Source of the DNA: Owenia fusiformis
Lineage: Eukaryota; Annelida; Polychaeta; Sabellida; Oweniidae
Assembly (NCBI GenBank): GCA_903813345.2
Contig: CAIIXF020000001.1
Coordinates: 13,537,915-13,597,914, forward strand
DNA length: 60,000 bases
Direction: 5' to 3'
In this document: in pieces, positions 11,540-21,854 of the stretch
How the letters are laid out: each line of letters begins with the position of its first letter
Numbering within the stretch: position 1 is the stretch's first letter
Program-made: the position numbers and the translations under genes
Notes under the pieces: generated by a model
What the model was told of the DNA's origin: nothing
The model's input: the letters and a program-made list of their open reading frames with translations, nothing else
Database searches by the model: none

Positions 11540-12805
11540 ATGGTTCAACCATACTTGTGTCACAACATAGATCATTGTAAATTAGAACTGTGATATTACG
11601 TCCCCATTCCCTGGAGTCCAACAGACACGATACAAAGAGTAATCTTTCAAACATTTAGACACAAAAAGCATTTGCATAATAGCTTCTGTATCGTAATCAG
11701 ATATTTCAAATCTAAAGGGAATTAGCGTTGACAGTTTCACTATCCCATTTATTTCTTGGTCATTTTAGATTTCCAAGACAAAATTAAAACAACTTATGAT
11801 TTACGTGGAAACTTCTTTTTTCACAAAAACTTCTTAAAAATAATCCTGACTCTGTGAATGTGTCATCTGTACATAGTTTTTACATCAATTATAAGATTTG
11901 CCATAATAAAAATCATACATTAAAGCAAATATATGTCAAGTTTATCAAGATAAACATGAGATAAAAAGGATATACATGTACATGTAAAAGGAGCCTGGAA
12001 ATAATAGATAAAAGAAATTAAGGGAACTTTGACAGAAATCAACCAACCACTCGTGCTTATATAGGTTTAAATCTTAATAAGAGTCAAGGTTTACTCTAAA
12101 AGCTACAAACTTGAGGTTTAGATTAATAAAAGTACACATGATTGTATGGATATGTGATGATTAAGTGTAATGGTTCAATTCTTGACTTGATCTCTTTAAT
12201 TCAACAGAAGGTACCAATTGCCAATTAATATTTAATGAGAAATTCCTGTAGTTATCTGTCAATATACCTACTAACCCTATTTATAGGGTTCATTATGTCA
12301 CATCCTATTTACCAACTTCTCGCCCCTGTCAATCACTTCATGTAAACCAATGAACAATCTCAAATCTCTCGTACTCATGTCGTAAGTTTCACTCACATGG
12401 GGTAATTTTCCCAAGATTTGGAAATTCCTTACGTTGGTTGCGTCATCCGATTTCTCTGATCTAGTTTCTTATGCTTATGTCAACAAAAGTCTATTATGTC
12501 AATTAAAAGCATTCGATGAAGCCCCATCCATAATCATAATATTAATAATAATGGTAGTACTACAACAGGTATAGATCCATCATTAATTGGGTGAAACAAA
12601 ATGGAATTAATGATGTTTTTATTGAAATCTAAGAATCCAATAATTGAGCATCAATAAAATGTTTCGATAAACAGTAAAATAATAAGGTGTATTGTAATTA
12701 ATTAGATACTGGTGCACCTTTTCTACCTACTTCTTTTAAGGCCTTTTAATTTGCCTTACGATTCCCGTGTGTGAATGAACATTGTATTTATACATGTATT
12801 GAATT

Positions 12806-13128
12806 AAGGTAGAACTTCAGTGTCGACCGACATTTTTTCTATAATACAAAATAGGTGAAAATTAGAAAGATTGACTGCTTGGTATTTCTAAAAACATGTT
12901 TTCATTCAACATTAATTTCAAAAGGAAAATTCTTTTTTTATTCAAAAATTGCACAATTCAGATTTTCTTCAAAAATTGTGATTATTCTCTACGAATACAA
13001 AAGTATTTGTTGTAATATTTATGAATATTTACCACCCAGATCTTGAGGAAAATGATTTGTTCAGTTTTCGTTTTTGGCATCAGATATGCGCGAACTGACT
13101 GCGCAATGGGCATTGAAGTTCTACCTTA
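12806..13128. mobile_element. Small element with inverted AAGGTAGAACTTCA termini
   Basis: AAGGTAGAACTTCAGTG at 12806 is mirrored by CATTGAAGTTCTACCTT ending at about 13127. The ends flank a ~320-bp AT-rich interior. The termini are short, so this is a modest call. Confidence 0.45.
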
Positions 13129-15311
13129 GGTAGAATTCTCTCTTATTCTCTTTACCCTTCCCTCTCTCTATCAGGATACTATATTACCATACTGCATTAT
13201 GTAACACTTACATCATTTACCTGGCAGAGAGGAAAGACGTTCACTTAGTTCAAAACCGAAATAGCTGAATTGATCTAAAGGACCTTTATGATCACATTTA
13301 CAGAGAACATGAACTAGTTTAAATCAATTATGTCTTTAGACGCAATATTCAACCTCAATAAGAGGTGATTAGTAAGCCAAATATGGCACTAATGGTTCCG
13401 CTTCTATTATTAATCCTGCTAATTGTATTACAGAAGATACATCATTATGGAATCAATAGCTACCCCCAATATATGAGCCTATTGATGAGCTGGTTGTTTT
13501 ACCTCAACTTATTGTCAAAACATTCAAGGCGGATACTTCAAACAGAATAATCAAGATTCAACCTGATGATTAGTCAATTCTGTTTGTTTTAGCTCAGAGA
13601 GCCACAAGAATGGCAAAATGGCTGATACAAAACTATTAATGCCTCAAATATATGAGCTAATGTTTGACAGAAACTTGTTTGTACAATTTTCATATACTGA
13701 ACTATTTTTGGACTGGCAAGAAGGTAGTTAAAAAAGTGATACAAAATTTGTTCATAATTATTGAGGTATTTTAGTGATTAGCAGTAATGTTGATAAAGTT
13801 GTCATCGTTATAATGGTGGAAATATATATTTAAATGAAATATTTTAATTTACCTTTCAACTTTAATTACCTCAATCTGACTGTTTAATGTCTGAAGTATA
13901 AAACATGTACAATCAGGGATACATTGTTTATTTGTTTTAATTTTTACCATCCTGAAGCTAATATGTTACAACCAATATATGCCTGTCTCGTTGGAAACTT
14001 TCAGCATGGTGGATCAATTAAAAAGTTGTATAAAAGCCCTGGCGCAAAGGAACATCATGATCATCATTCATCCTGGAGGCACAAGAAATATTTTGACAAG
14101 TTTTCCATGACATGATTATAACAATATATCAGCTAATAAATTAGTTATGAAAACTTGGGAGTTTTATATTTATGCTTTAAGTGGTCCCTTTGGTTGCCAT
14201 GTGACAACACATTTTTCAATAAAAAATTTTTATCTTCCATCTTTCAGTTTCAGGGGATTAAGTAAAAAACTAAGTATACTCACTTCATAAATAACCACTT
14301 AAAAAGAATGTGTACACATTTATCAAGACATTTTGAATCATCTCCAATATGTATTAATAATCTTTTGGAATGCAATTAATGTAAGCATTAACATACACCT
14401 TTTTATATGTAATATACCGTGTAATTATTATGCAAATAACTAAAACACTTTTACTTAATCCACCATAAAGTTTTATATCATTTTAGCTTACAATTAAATA
14501 TAATTATAAAAGAAAAATATACTAATATCTTATATCAAAAAGTATTATGCCATATTAGGCAATATCTAAAGTTGGTAACTAGGTACACATATCATACTTA
14601 TTTTTTACCAAACTCTGCCATGCTGAACAAAAGATACCAATCTGAAATACTAAAATAAAAAATTACTTATTGAAGGCAGACTTGATATATGAAGTAAAAC
14701 ATTTCGCTTTGAGCAAATAATGTACCACGAAACTATAATTAACAAACAGTCAAACAATCTTTTGTTGCAAATCTCTGAGGAATGAAGTATCAAGTGTTTT
14801 CAACTTTAAAACAACATTATTCCCTGAGGATCTACAAGATAATATCCATAAAGGCCACCAGCCAAAGTATTGCCATACCAACCATGACATCATTGTAAAT
14901 AAAAAATTGATTCCAAAATCAAATTTTGTTTTTTACTTTCCTGTATCACTGAAATCACCATGGGGAACTCAGAAATGTTTGATTTTCTCAGCAAGTTGGT
15001 GAAATCATTATTGATATCAAAATGTTTCAATCAATTTTACATCGATTTAATCCAAATCCTCTCTAGAGGCTATAGTAATAAGTTATCAACTGATGTTCCT
15101 CAATCAATTACTGTACCTTGTTATTGATTAAGATGGCCAAACAATAACAAAAAATATTCCAATTCCAATTCCAATAATAAACTTCTATGCAAACAGAACA
15201 GTATGGTGGTCCATAGACACATGAAGTTCACTGGCTACTGGTCACTGACACTGATGATGTTTACACACTGATATAAAACAATTCTGTTAACTTAATGGCC
15301 AAAAGGGAAAT

Positions 15312-15410
15312 CTTTAAAGGGGCAACAAGGACTGTAGAGAGAAAATTCGTAAATTTTTATTTTTTATGAGCTATCAGGTCAATATTTGGCTTAACATCTT
15401 CTTTGCACTA
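15312..15410 (-). repeat. SINE tail fragment
   Basis: CTTTAAAGGGGCAACAAGGA and the following ~90 bp (GAGCTATC, ATATTTGGCTTAACATCTTC) match the distal part of the tRNA-derived SINE at 30688-31063. The tRNA-like head is absent. Confidence 0.6.
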
Positions 15411-15512
15411 ATTGTTGTACCTGTTAAGGTATCAATAACCCAAAAGAATAAGTATAATCAGATATGAAGAAAAACACCAAATATCCCATCCAATGATGTA
15501 ACATACATAAGG

Positions 15513-15651
15513 GTTATGTACTGGGAGGTTTTGGATATGGGGTTTATCCAGAGGGAGATATGCATATCTACCTGAGGGACAGTAGGGACCGAAGGTAGAT
15601 GTGCATATCTCACAAGGGATGAACCCAATATCCAAACCGACCGTACATAAC
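15513..15651. repeat. Palindrome family P, copy 1 (hairpin)
   Basis: The left arm (GTTATGTACTGGGAGGTTTT, GGATATGGGGTTTATCC) and right arm (GGGATGAACCCAATATCC, AAACCGACCGTACATAAC) are reverse complements. They meet around GAGGGACAGTAGGGACCGA. The transcribed or single-stranded form would be a ~65-bp-stem hairpin with mismatches. Confidence 0.8.
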
Positions 15652-15924
15652 TGCTTTATCCTATACCAAGTAGAGTTTCCAGGGGCATATGGCCATTTCA
15701 ATAGTTCAAGGTGTAAAAATAAACAAATTATTCATATGCAAAGTCATTTTATTGCATTACCAGAAGCGGGAAGATATGCACCGGAAGCGGGAAGATATGC
15801 ACCGAAGCGGGAGATATGGCGGGAGATATGGAGGTTCTGGATATGGAAACCTCAAAATCAGGATACGGGATATATCTTACCAACTTATCTCCCTTAAACT
15901 CTACTTGGCATAGGATAAATAAGG
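15652..15924. mobile_element. Palindrome family P, internal module between two hairpins
   Basis: Bounded by TTTATCCTATACCAAGTAGA (from 15656) and its near reverse complement TCTACTTGGCATAGGATAAA (to 15919). Inside is a short tandem of GAAGCGGGAAGATATGCACC followed by GCGGGAGATATGG twice and GGTTCTGGATATGG. The overlapping plus-strand frames (rich in RED/MHR and GGRYGG) are translations of this tandem. The module recurs at 21062-21305 and, more diverged, near 57430-57530. Confidence 0.65.
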
Positions 15925-16062
15925 GTTATGTACTGGGAGGTTTTGGATACAGGGTTTATCCCAAGGGAAATATGTGTATCTCCCGAGGGGCCGCAGGGAC
16001 CGAGGGAGATACACATATTCCCCGCGGGATAAGCCCTGTATCCAAAACCGACCGTACATAAC
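15925..16062. repeat. Palindrome family P, copy 2 (hairpin)
   Basis: Arms GTTATGTACTGGGAGGTTTT / AAAACCGACCGTACATAAC and GGATACAGGGTTTATCCC / GGGATAAGCCCTGTATCC are near perfect. The centre reads GAGGGGCCGCAGGGACCGAG. With 15513-15651 it brackets the internal module. Confidence 0.8.
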
Positions 16063-16066
16063 AGAT

Positions 16067-16416
16067 GTATTTCATACCTACCGAGGTTCTAGGTACATCA
16101 TACCTTTCAAAATTCCAAAATTCCAAAACATACTTAAGGTACGCGTTTTCTTATTCTTAAAGTTTGCGAGATTTTCAAAAAAATTGAAATTTTAAAAAAA
16201 ATTGAAAAAAAATGTTGATAAAAATTTTTGAATATAATTTGGAAAAAAAATAATTGAAAAAAAAATTTGAAAAAAATGTTGATTAAAAATTTTGGAGCGG
16301 GACCGGGATGGATACAGCGTGTATCCATCCCGGTCCCGGGCCTTGGTAATAGCTCCCTAGATACACTATATATTCCTGCTCGTTATGTACCTAGTACCTC
16401 AGTAGGTATGAAATAC
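16067..16416. mobile_element. ~350-bp MITE with internal GC-rich perfect hairpin
   Basis: Terminal inverted repeats of about 32 bp: GTATTTCATACCTACCGAGG and TTCTAGGTACAT (16067-16098) against TACCTAGTACCTCAGTAGGT and ATGAAATAC (to 16416). The interior is an A/T-run segment (16196-16290) followed by a perfect 19-bp-arm hairpin with a 3-nt GCG loop (16298-16316 / 16320-16338; stem contains GGGACCGGGATGGATACA). It directly abuts palindrome copy 2. Confidence 0.7.
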
Positions 16417-17942
16417 TTAAACATACATCCAACCTGCACAATTCTTCTCATAATAAAATAATACATGCCCATGCAAGTTGGAAGGAAGTTTGATATACTA
16501 AGAACCAAATCTTCAATCTTATTTGCAGGCACTTTACTATAAATTACACACTTGTGTGTTGCTAGAAATATTCAGTGATTTATCCTATGTGTAAATGAAA
16601 GAGAATTGTGACTTATCTCTTCTGTAGAAATCCTTTAAGGTAACAATATATGTAGGCTGTGTGAAACATGTGCAAATGAGCAATGGTCAAATACTACTGT
16701 TTTACAACAATAGTGGGTAGTAAAATTAAGTGATTTTTTACAGGAAAATTAAACTTTGACTCTATCCTCTTAGCAGATTGCTCTTAATCATATTGTAAAA
16801 TATTTTATTATCAGCCTGATTGCGCTGAATAGACATTAACTTCTTGAAGGTTTCTTGAGGTTATAGAAATATACATGTAAGAATTGATCTAAAATCTAAA
16901 TTATAACCTTTTGAACATTGAACATTGACAAATGTTGACAAATGTGATGTTTCTAACATTTCAATTTTTGTTTGGTGGTTACCACTGCCTGTTTTGGAAA
17001 GCTTATTTATATGCTGGATAAATTGTATACATGTATAATCATAAGTGTGCCTATTCTGAAAAAAAGTTTATTTAAGAAAATAGGAAATTTCAAATTATTT
17101 ATTTTCAACAAATAGATTGCCATGTTAAATCAGGATGTTATAATAAATCTAATTAAGTATGATTTATCTTTTGAGTATGTCTTGTAGTCTGGAATAAAAT
17201 CTTTAAAATAATATATGACATAGACTAAATAGGTAAACAAAAATAACAACTTTTTTTAATGGGTGACAATTGTAACAGTGTTCATATTTACGAGTCTAGA
17301 AACTGAAACTGACTAGTCTCCAAGGTGTTAAATAATTAAATTGATTTGTGTTAAAAGCACTTTACTTAAAATTGGCATAAACTATTCCCTGTCTCTGTGG
17401 AGTCATTCATTAATAGTAAGCATTGTATATATCTGGGGGTTTCACTCCAATATACCTCTTAAAACCTATGTACCATGCCAAAGACCCCCTTTTTTGAGCT
17501 TTTTTCCATGTTAATTCCCTCTCAAGATTGAAAGTTTCCATGTACACTTTCTCTCAGACTTATAAAAAGGCATAAATTTCCTGAAAAATTGGTATATTAA
17601 CTACAAAATCCACATTTTGGATGATTTTTCCCAGACCTAGCAAACTGATTTTACCGATTTATTACCATTTTTTGTAGAAAAACTGATTTTTGACTTAAAA
17701 AGGGTTCTCTCATGCTGCACATACCTACCAGAATTATTAAGAGTGAACCCCCCGAGTATATATGGTCAAGAATATTAAACTCTATCAAATTAAACATAAA
17801 TGAACTATTCACTTACTTTGCACAATTCTATCAAAAAAACCTGGACAAGAATCAGATATTTGATTATCTTAATCATAGGACCAATCTGTTGATTTGATAA
17901 AACGGACTGATTTTTAAAAGAAAATTTTGTTTGTGATTCCAG

Positions 17943-18097
17943 GAAATGAGAAAATCGACCTGAAAGACATCATTCAAAGTAGAATGGAGCAGATTGACAG
18001 TCTCAGGCAAGAGAATATGGAAGCAGTACTAAATGATATGGAGAACCTCATTGCAATGTGGCGTGCAAAGATCCAAGCTGTCACCAAGGAGAAGTAA
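17943..18097 (+). CDS. Small secreted peptide precursor, exon 2
   Basis: Acceptor TTCCAG, then 155 nt to TAA at 18095-18097, joining exon 1 in phase (G|GA). It encodes GNEKIDLKDIIQSR, MEQIDSLRQENMEAVLND and MENLIAMWRAKIQ, then AVTKEK. The pattern of hydrophobic residues every three or four positions (I, I, M, I, L, M, L, M, L, I, M, W, I) predicts a long amphipathic helix, possibly a coiled coil. There are no cysteines. The mature protein after signal removal would be ~57 residues, or ~51 if the KR site is cut. Function unknown. Confidence 0.72.
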
Positions 18098-18268
18098 ATT
18101 CTTGGAACTAGGCTACCCTACATGGTAATTTTAATTCCACACCTAGTGTTTTAAAGAAATTGTTGCCCATTGGCTATTATAATATGAAATAGATTTCTTA
18201 CTGTGATAAAATAGTTTTTGTGCTTTTTCCTGATACCTATAGTTTAGAACTGAATTATGTATCATAAA

Positions 18269-18363
18269 AATAAATTTTGCCCTTTGTGGCTTTTTCAGTG
18301 GACTAAAATTGATCCTTATATCATAAAATAAATTTTGGCTTCAAGCTTGTTTCATATAATAAA
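18269..18363 (+). promoter_or_regulatory. Poly(A) signals of the secreted-peptide gene
   Basis: AATAAA occurs at 18269-18274, 18327-18332 and 18358-18363, 170-265 bp past the stop codon. This fits a short 3' untranslated region with alternative ends. Confidence 0.6.
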
Positions 18364-19270
18364 TGTTTCTAATTCATACCAATCAGAGAATGTCTTTTGA
18401 TGCTTTATTGAGTCAGAAAAACACTATTATCCGTTTTTGGATATTTTGTCACCGTAGTAGCTTATCAAAGTCCTCAGACATCGCTATGCAACATCGGTAA
18501 AAGTAGAACAAACTTGTGAAAGTTATCGTTTTGAGTTCATTGCATAGAGGTGATGAAGATATGAAGTGCTCTTATCATTTCTAACACTTAAATACCAGGA
18601 AAAATAAGATCAGATTTCCAAAATGAAAAGTTCATAGCAAACTGAATCCGAGTGCCATGTGTAAATATAGTATATCACAGGCTATCCATAATACATCAAT
18701 AGAGATCAAGAATTAATTTAATAGTTTTATCCATCGATGGGGAGAGATAAGAATTTGAATGTGATAGTATGATTAATTGAGAATGCCTAATAAAGTCAGT
18801 AATTCACAAAGTGGTTTAACCTTTGAGATCATCGGCATTGGCCATAGATGCATTCAAGATTGAACTCTCCCTTATATCTCCATCAAATAGATGATAAGGG
18901 GACATAAAACAGCAGTTGTTCGCAAATACTACCTAGAAAACTCGGTCTAATTGATTTTTATTTCGTATCTACATAGTAATTTATTTTTCAAGGAATTAGC
19001 TAAAAGAAACAATGTGTGCTTAAACGTAGTGATTCCGTGGAGAAAACCAAGTATCTATACACACCATTCTATTTAAATAACACTGGAATAAATCGTGACG
19101 TACTTATTAGGCGATAATTGTATGAACTCGTAACAATTCTTGCGTTCATGTTTTTAGACATGATTTGAAACAGTATGTATGAAGACAAGACACGGAATGT
19201 ACCCTGAAAACATTTAAGTATTTTCTCAGTTGTAAATGAAAACTAATTGATTCATTTTGTTGCTCTTAAA
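18364..19270. other. Intergenic spacer
   Basis: AT-rich sequence between the secreted-peptide gene and the candidate micro-gene. A CRE-like GTGACGTAC lies at ~19094. I see no exon on either strand; in particular the missing CLCN6 C-terminal exons are not apparent here. Confidence 0.4.
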
Positions 19271-19285
19271 ATGTCCTTACAGTTG
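19271..19285 (+). CDS. Candidate micro-gene, exon 1 (MSLQL)
   Basis: ATG TCC TTA CAG TTG followed by GTAAGT. An in-frame TAA lies at 19244-19246, so no longer upstream reading exists without another exon. TCCTTACAG could instead be read as an acceptor, which would make this non-coding. It joins 19375 in phase. Confidence 0.35.
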
Positions 19286-19374
19286 GTAAGTTTCTTTACA
19301 TAGTACAATATGGATTACTCAATATATGCAAATTCATATAGACTTTTTTTTAACACTTTGTTCTTTATTTTCAG

Positions 19375-19485
19375 GTGGTCAAGCAAAAGATGGGTGATAT
19401 TTTTACAAAAACAGTTCCCAAACATTCCGAAAGTCTCAAAAGCAGAAAAACAACTGGAGAAAATGAGGTTCACTCCCAATTTTGA
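19375..19485 (+). CDS. Candidate micro-gene, exon 2
   Basis: A strong acceptor (TTCTTTATTTTCAG) starts 111 nt ending in TGA at 19483-19485. It encodes VVKQKMGDIFTKTVPKHSES, then LKSRKTTGENEVHSQF. With exon 1 this is a 41-residue Lys/Ser/Thr-rich protein with no signal peptide or membrane segment. I do not recognise it. The composition is protein-like, unlike the surrounding AT-rich sequence. The longer 146-residue frame on the same strand (19310-19750) runs through the intron and the probable 3' untranslated region and is judged spurious. It could alternatively be the last exon of a larger plus-strand gene. Confidence 0.42.
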   Translation: MVKQKMGDIFTKTVPKHSESLKSRKTTGENEVHSQF

Positions 19486-19794
19486 CAATTTTGGCATATA
19501 CCAAATTTTTAGACTTGCCCATAATTCAGACAATAGTTTACTAGAAGATGATAGAAAAAAGATTTATGCAAAGTATACACTATACAGTGTACAAAGCCAC
19601 CTCAAGTTTCTTTTAAAAATGTTGCTAGGTAAATCAAATTGTGTTTTATCTACACAGGGTATCAATACAGAAATTAATATCTATAAAATAAAAAATTGCT
19701 TAGTTGTCATAATTACATTCTATTGGTGGCTTAGTTACGGTAAATTTTGAAATTATCTGTTACACCAATCAAAAAGAAATTCTTTTGTTAATAC

Positions 19795-19872
19795 AATAAA
19801 AGAGTTTGGACTTGAAATGATCTGATGTATTGTTAAAGTATATACATGTACATGTGTACTTCTGTTAATAAA
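19795..19872 (+). promoter_or_regulatory. Poly(A) signals after the micro-gene
   Basis: AATAAA at 19795-19800 and 19867-19872, about 310-390 bp after the TGA. Confidence 0.45.
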
Positions 19873-20158
19873 CACTCCATTTGTAAATATATTATGTTTG
19901 CTGGTAAATCTATTATTTAATTGCAATAGCTAAAACAGTCCAAAAATGCACAACAATCATCCACAATACTCTATGTGTTATCTTCAATATGCATTTGTCC
20001 CAATTTTCTGCAAATTAAACGATGAATTCTCCACATGAGATAAGTGTTCTAAAAATATGGTGACATTGACACCATCATGAATTTACTGCCATTTAGTGAG
20101 ATTTTCAAAATAAAACATCTCTTTTTTGGACTATTCCGAAGATATCATGGACGTAGCC

Positions 20159-20203
20159 AGGGGGAGGGGGTGCGATGGCTGTGAATGCACCCCCACCCCC
20201 CCC
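20159..20203. repeat. G-rich/C-rich mirror hairpin in a repeat fragment
   Basis: GGGGGAGGGGGTGC is followed 13 bp later by GCACCCCCACCCCCCCC, forming a potential hairpin. GGACGTAGCCAGG upstream looks like the end of a dispersed repeat. Confidence 0.45.
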
Positions 20204-20964
20204 ATGCCCATGGATTTGTCACAAGAAATGCAACTAGGAAAGAAAAAAGATTACTGATTATTTGTACTTTGAGAAATTCATGTTTCTCGGGGGATTCTTT
20301 GACAATTTTGGCCCAAGATCATTTGAAGTGTTCCTAAGGGTGAAAACTGCATGCATGTTGGAGAAATTATGGCCAGGGCCTGTTCCTGTAAAGTAAATAT
20401 GTTCATAAATTGAAATTCAATCAGTGCTCGGATGAAGTAGTACCATACAGGAAAGTGGCATATGACGAATTTTGAGATAATGATAATATGGTTCATATTC
20501 CATATAGCAGCAAGCATTTATTTCCATTTTAAAGACACTTAACTAAATGATATGGGAATAAAGAAAGTGATAATCCTATTAAAATATACCATGTTGTAAA
20601 TCTGAAAGCATTTATGTTGTAATAATGAAGTCAAATAATTCAGGTCACAAGATATACTGAAAATGGTAAGTGCAATTGGAATTCACGTTATTCAATTTAA
20701 AATGTATGGGCTGTTAAGTGTCTCCAATGTATTCTCTAATGGGATTTAAATCATATGTACAAATGTCTCTATTTGTGATTCATTTTAAGCAAATGAGGGG
20801 TCATTGTTCTAGTTTAATGTACAATGCATTTTAGGGAGCATGTATCTGACCAATAGGACAAAATGAAAATATATATGAAAATTATTGCACAATATTAATA
20901 TTTTTAACTCCTTTTGCCATGACCTCTAAGCTTGATTTCTATGGAATGTAGTGTTTAAATAAGG

Positions 20965-21305
20965 GTTATGTACTGGGAGGTTTTGGATATGGGGTTTATC
21001 CAGAGGGAGATATGCATATCTACCTGAGGGACCGTAGGGACCGAAGACAGATGTGCATATCTCACAATCCTATACCAAGTTGAGTTTTCAGGGGCATATG
21101 GCCATTTCAATAGAACAAGGTGTAAAAATAAACAAATCATTCATATGTAAAGTCATTTTATTGCATTACCGGAAGCGGGAAGATATGCACCGAAGCGGGA
21201 GATATGGCGGGAGATATGGAGGTTCTGGATATTGAAACCTCAAAATCAGGATACGGGATATATCTTACCAACTCATCTCCCTAAAACTCTACTTGGCATG
21301 GGATA
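20965..21305. mobile_element. Palindrome family P, copy 3 (right hairpin arm deleted)
   Basis: Starts with the left arm GTTATGTACTGGGAGGTTTT and runs to the hairpin centre and ATGTGCATATCTCAC. It then jumps straight to AATCCTATACCAAGTTGAGT and the internal module (one GCGGGAAGATATGCACC unit fewer than at 15770). It ends CTCTACTTGGCATGGGATAA. It is about 90% identical by eye to 15513-15919 minus the deleted right arm. Confidence 0.75.
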
Positions 21306-21548
21306 AAAATGCATATACAACCATGTCTAAAACACTGCACAGAGCGAACAATAGTGTACCTAAAAATCAAAAATGGATCAAGCATGCCCTAAAACTAATC
21401 AGAGATTTTCATACCAAGTAACATCTTGAAAAAACAAATCAATCCTTCGTGCTTCTTAAAATGCAGAGCAAGAAAATAGTGACACCACCTACTGCCCACC
21501 GACTTGCCTGTCAAACTGTTGGTTAATATTGTACCCTTTTTAGTTTTA

Positions 21549-21585
21549 CACGAGGGTTGTCCCAGAAGTAATGGACTATATAATA
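21549..21585. mobile_element. Mariner-type terminal repeat, single end
   Basis: CACGAGGGTTGTCCCAGAAG then TAATGGACTATA resembles the ends at 31472-31502 and, more loosely, the hairpin at 38565. No matching opposite end was found nearby. Confidence 0.4.
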
Positions 21586-21712
21586 ACCAAGTAGTATAAA
21601 CATATTTCAATGTATGATTTTGTGAATCAAATAACTAGCCTGAATTAACCTCTTCAGTGAAATATTTCAAGAGATTTAGAGGAATTGAAAATATTTATGC
21701 TAGAAGGTTTAC

Positions 21713-21854
21713 CTCTATATTTTCCTGGTATGAAACTCTATTTTTCAGCAGCATAATAAGATGGGAGCGCAGAATCATCCCATGGAATCTAAGGGGTCTG
21801 TATTGGTCCTCAAACCGTTGAGTATCATCAAGCGATAATGTACTATAGGGGTTC
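21713..21854 (-). CDS. CLCN6: CLCN6 exon 19 (last exon located)
   Basis: [20 protein letters not shown] then [20 protein letters not shown] and SYQENIE. RPLxFHGxILRSxLxxLL is the end of CBS1. It ends in phase 0 at GTAAAC, so at least one more exon is expected; reading on gives an early stop. Confidence 0.93.

Larger units (their letters stand above)
6307..17942 (+). other. 11.6-kb intron of the secreted-peptide gene
   Basis: Starts GTAAGT and ends TTCCAG. No exon of another gene was recognised inside. It holds an R1 copy (7750), GACAGGTCAA minisatellite (7490), the 50-bp G-rich minisatellite (8291), four fold-back or terminal-inverted-repeat elements (9939, 10336, 10868, 12806), a SINE tail (15312) and the palindrome cluster at 15513-16416. 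The rest is AT-rich sequence without recognisable structure. Confidence 0.65.

Noticed and set aside
15601-16061. Gly/Arg-rich overlapping frames (RED-MHR, GGRYGG)
   Set aside because: Produced by the short tandem repeat inside palindrome family P; the same reading recurs at 21.1 kb for the same reason.
19310-19750. Longest non-receptor open frame on the plus strand (146 residues)
   Set aside because: It runs through a probable intron, acceptor and 3' untranslated region; the shorter spliced reading in another frame has better signals, and the 146-residue translation shows no family motif.
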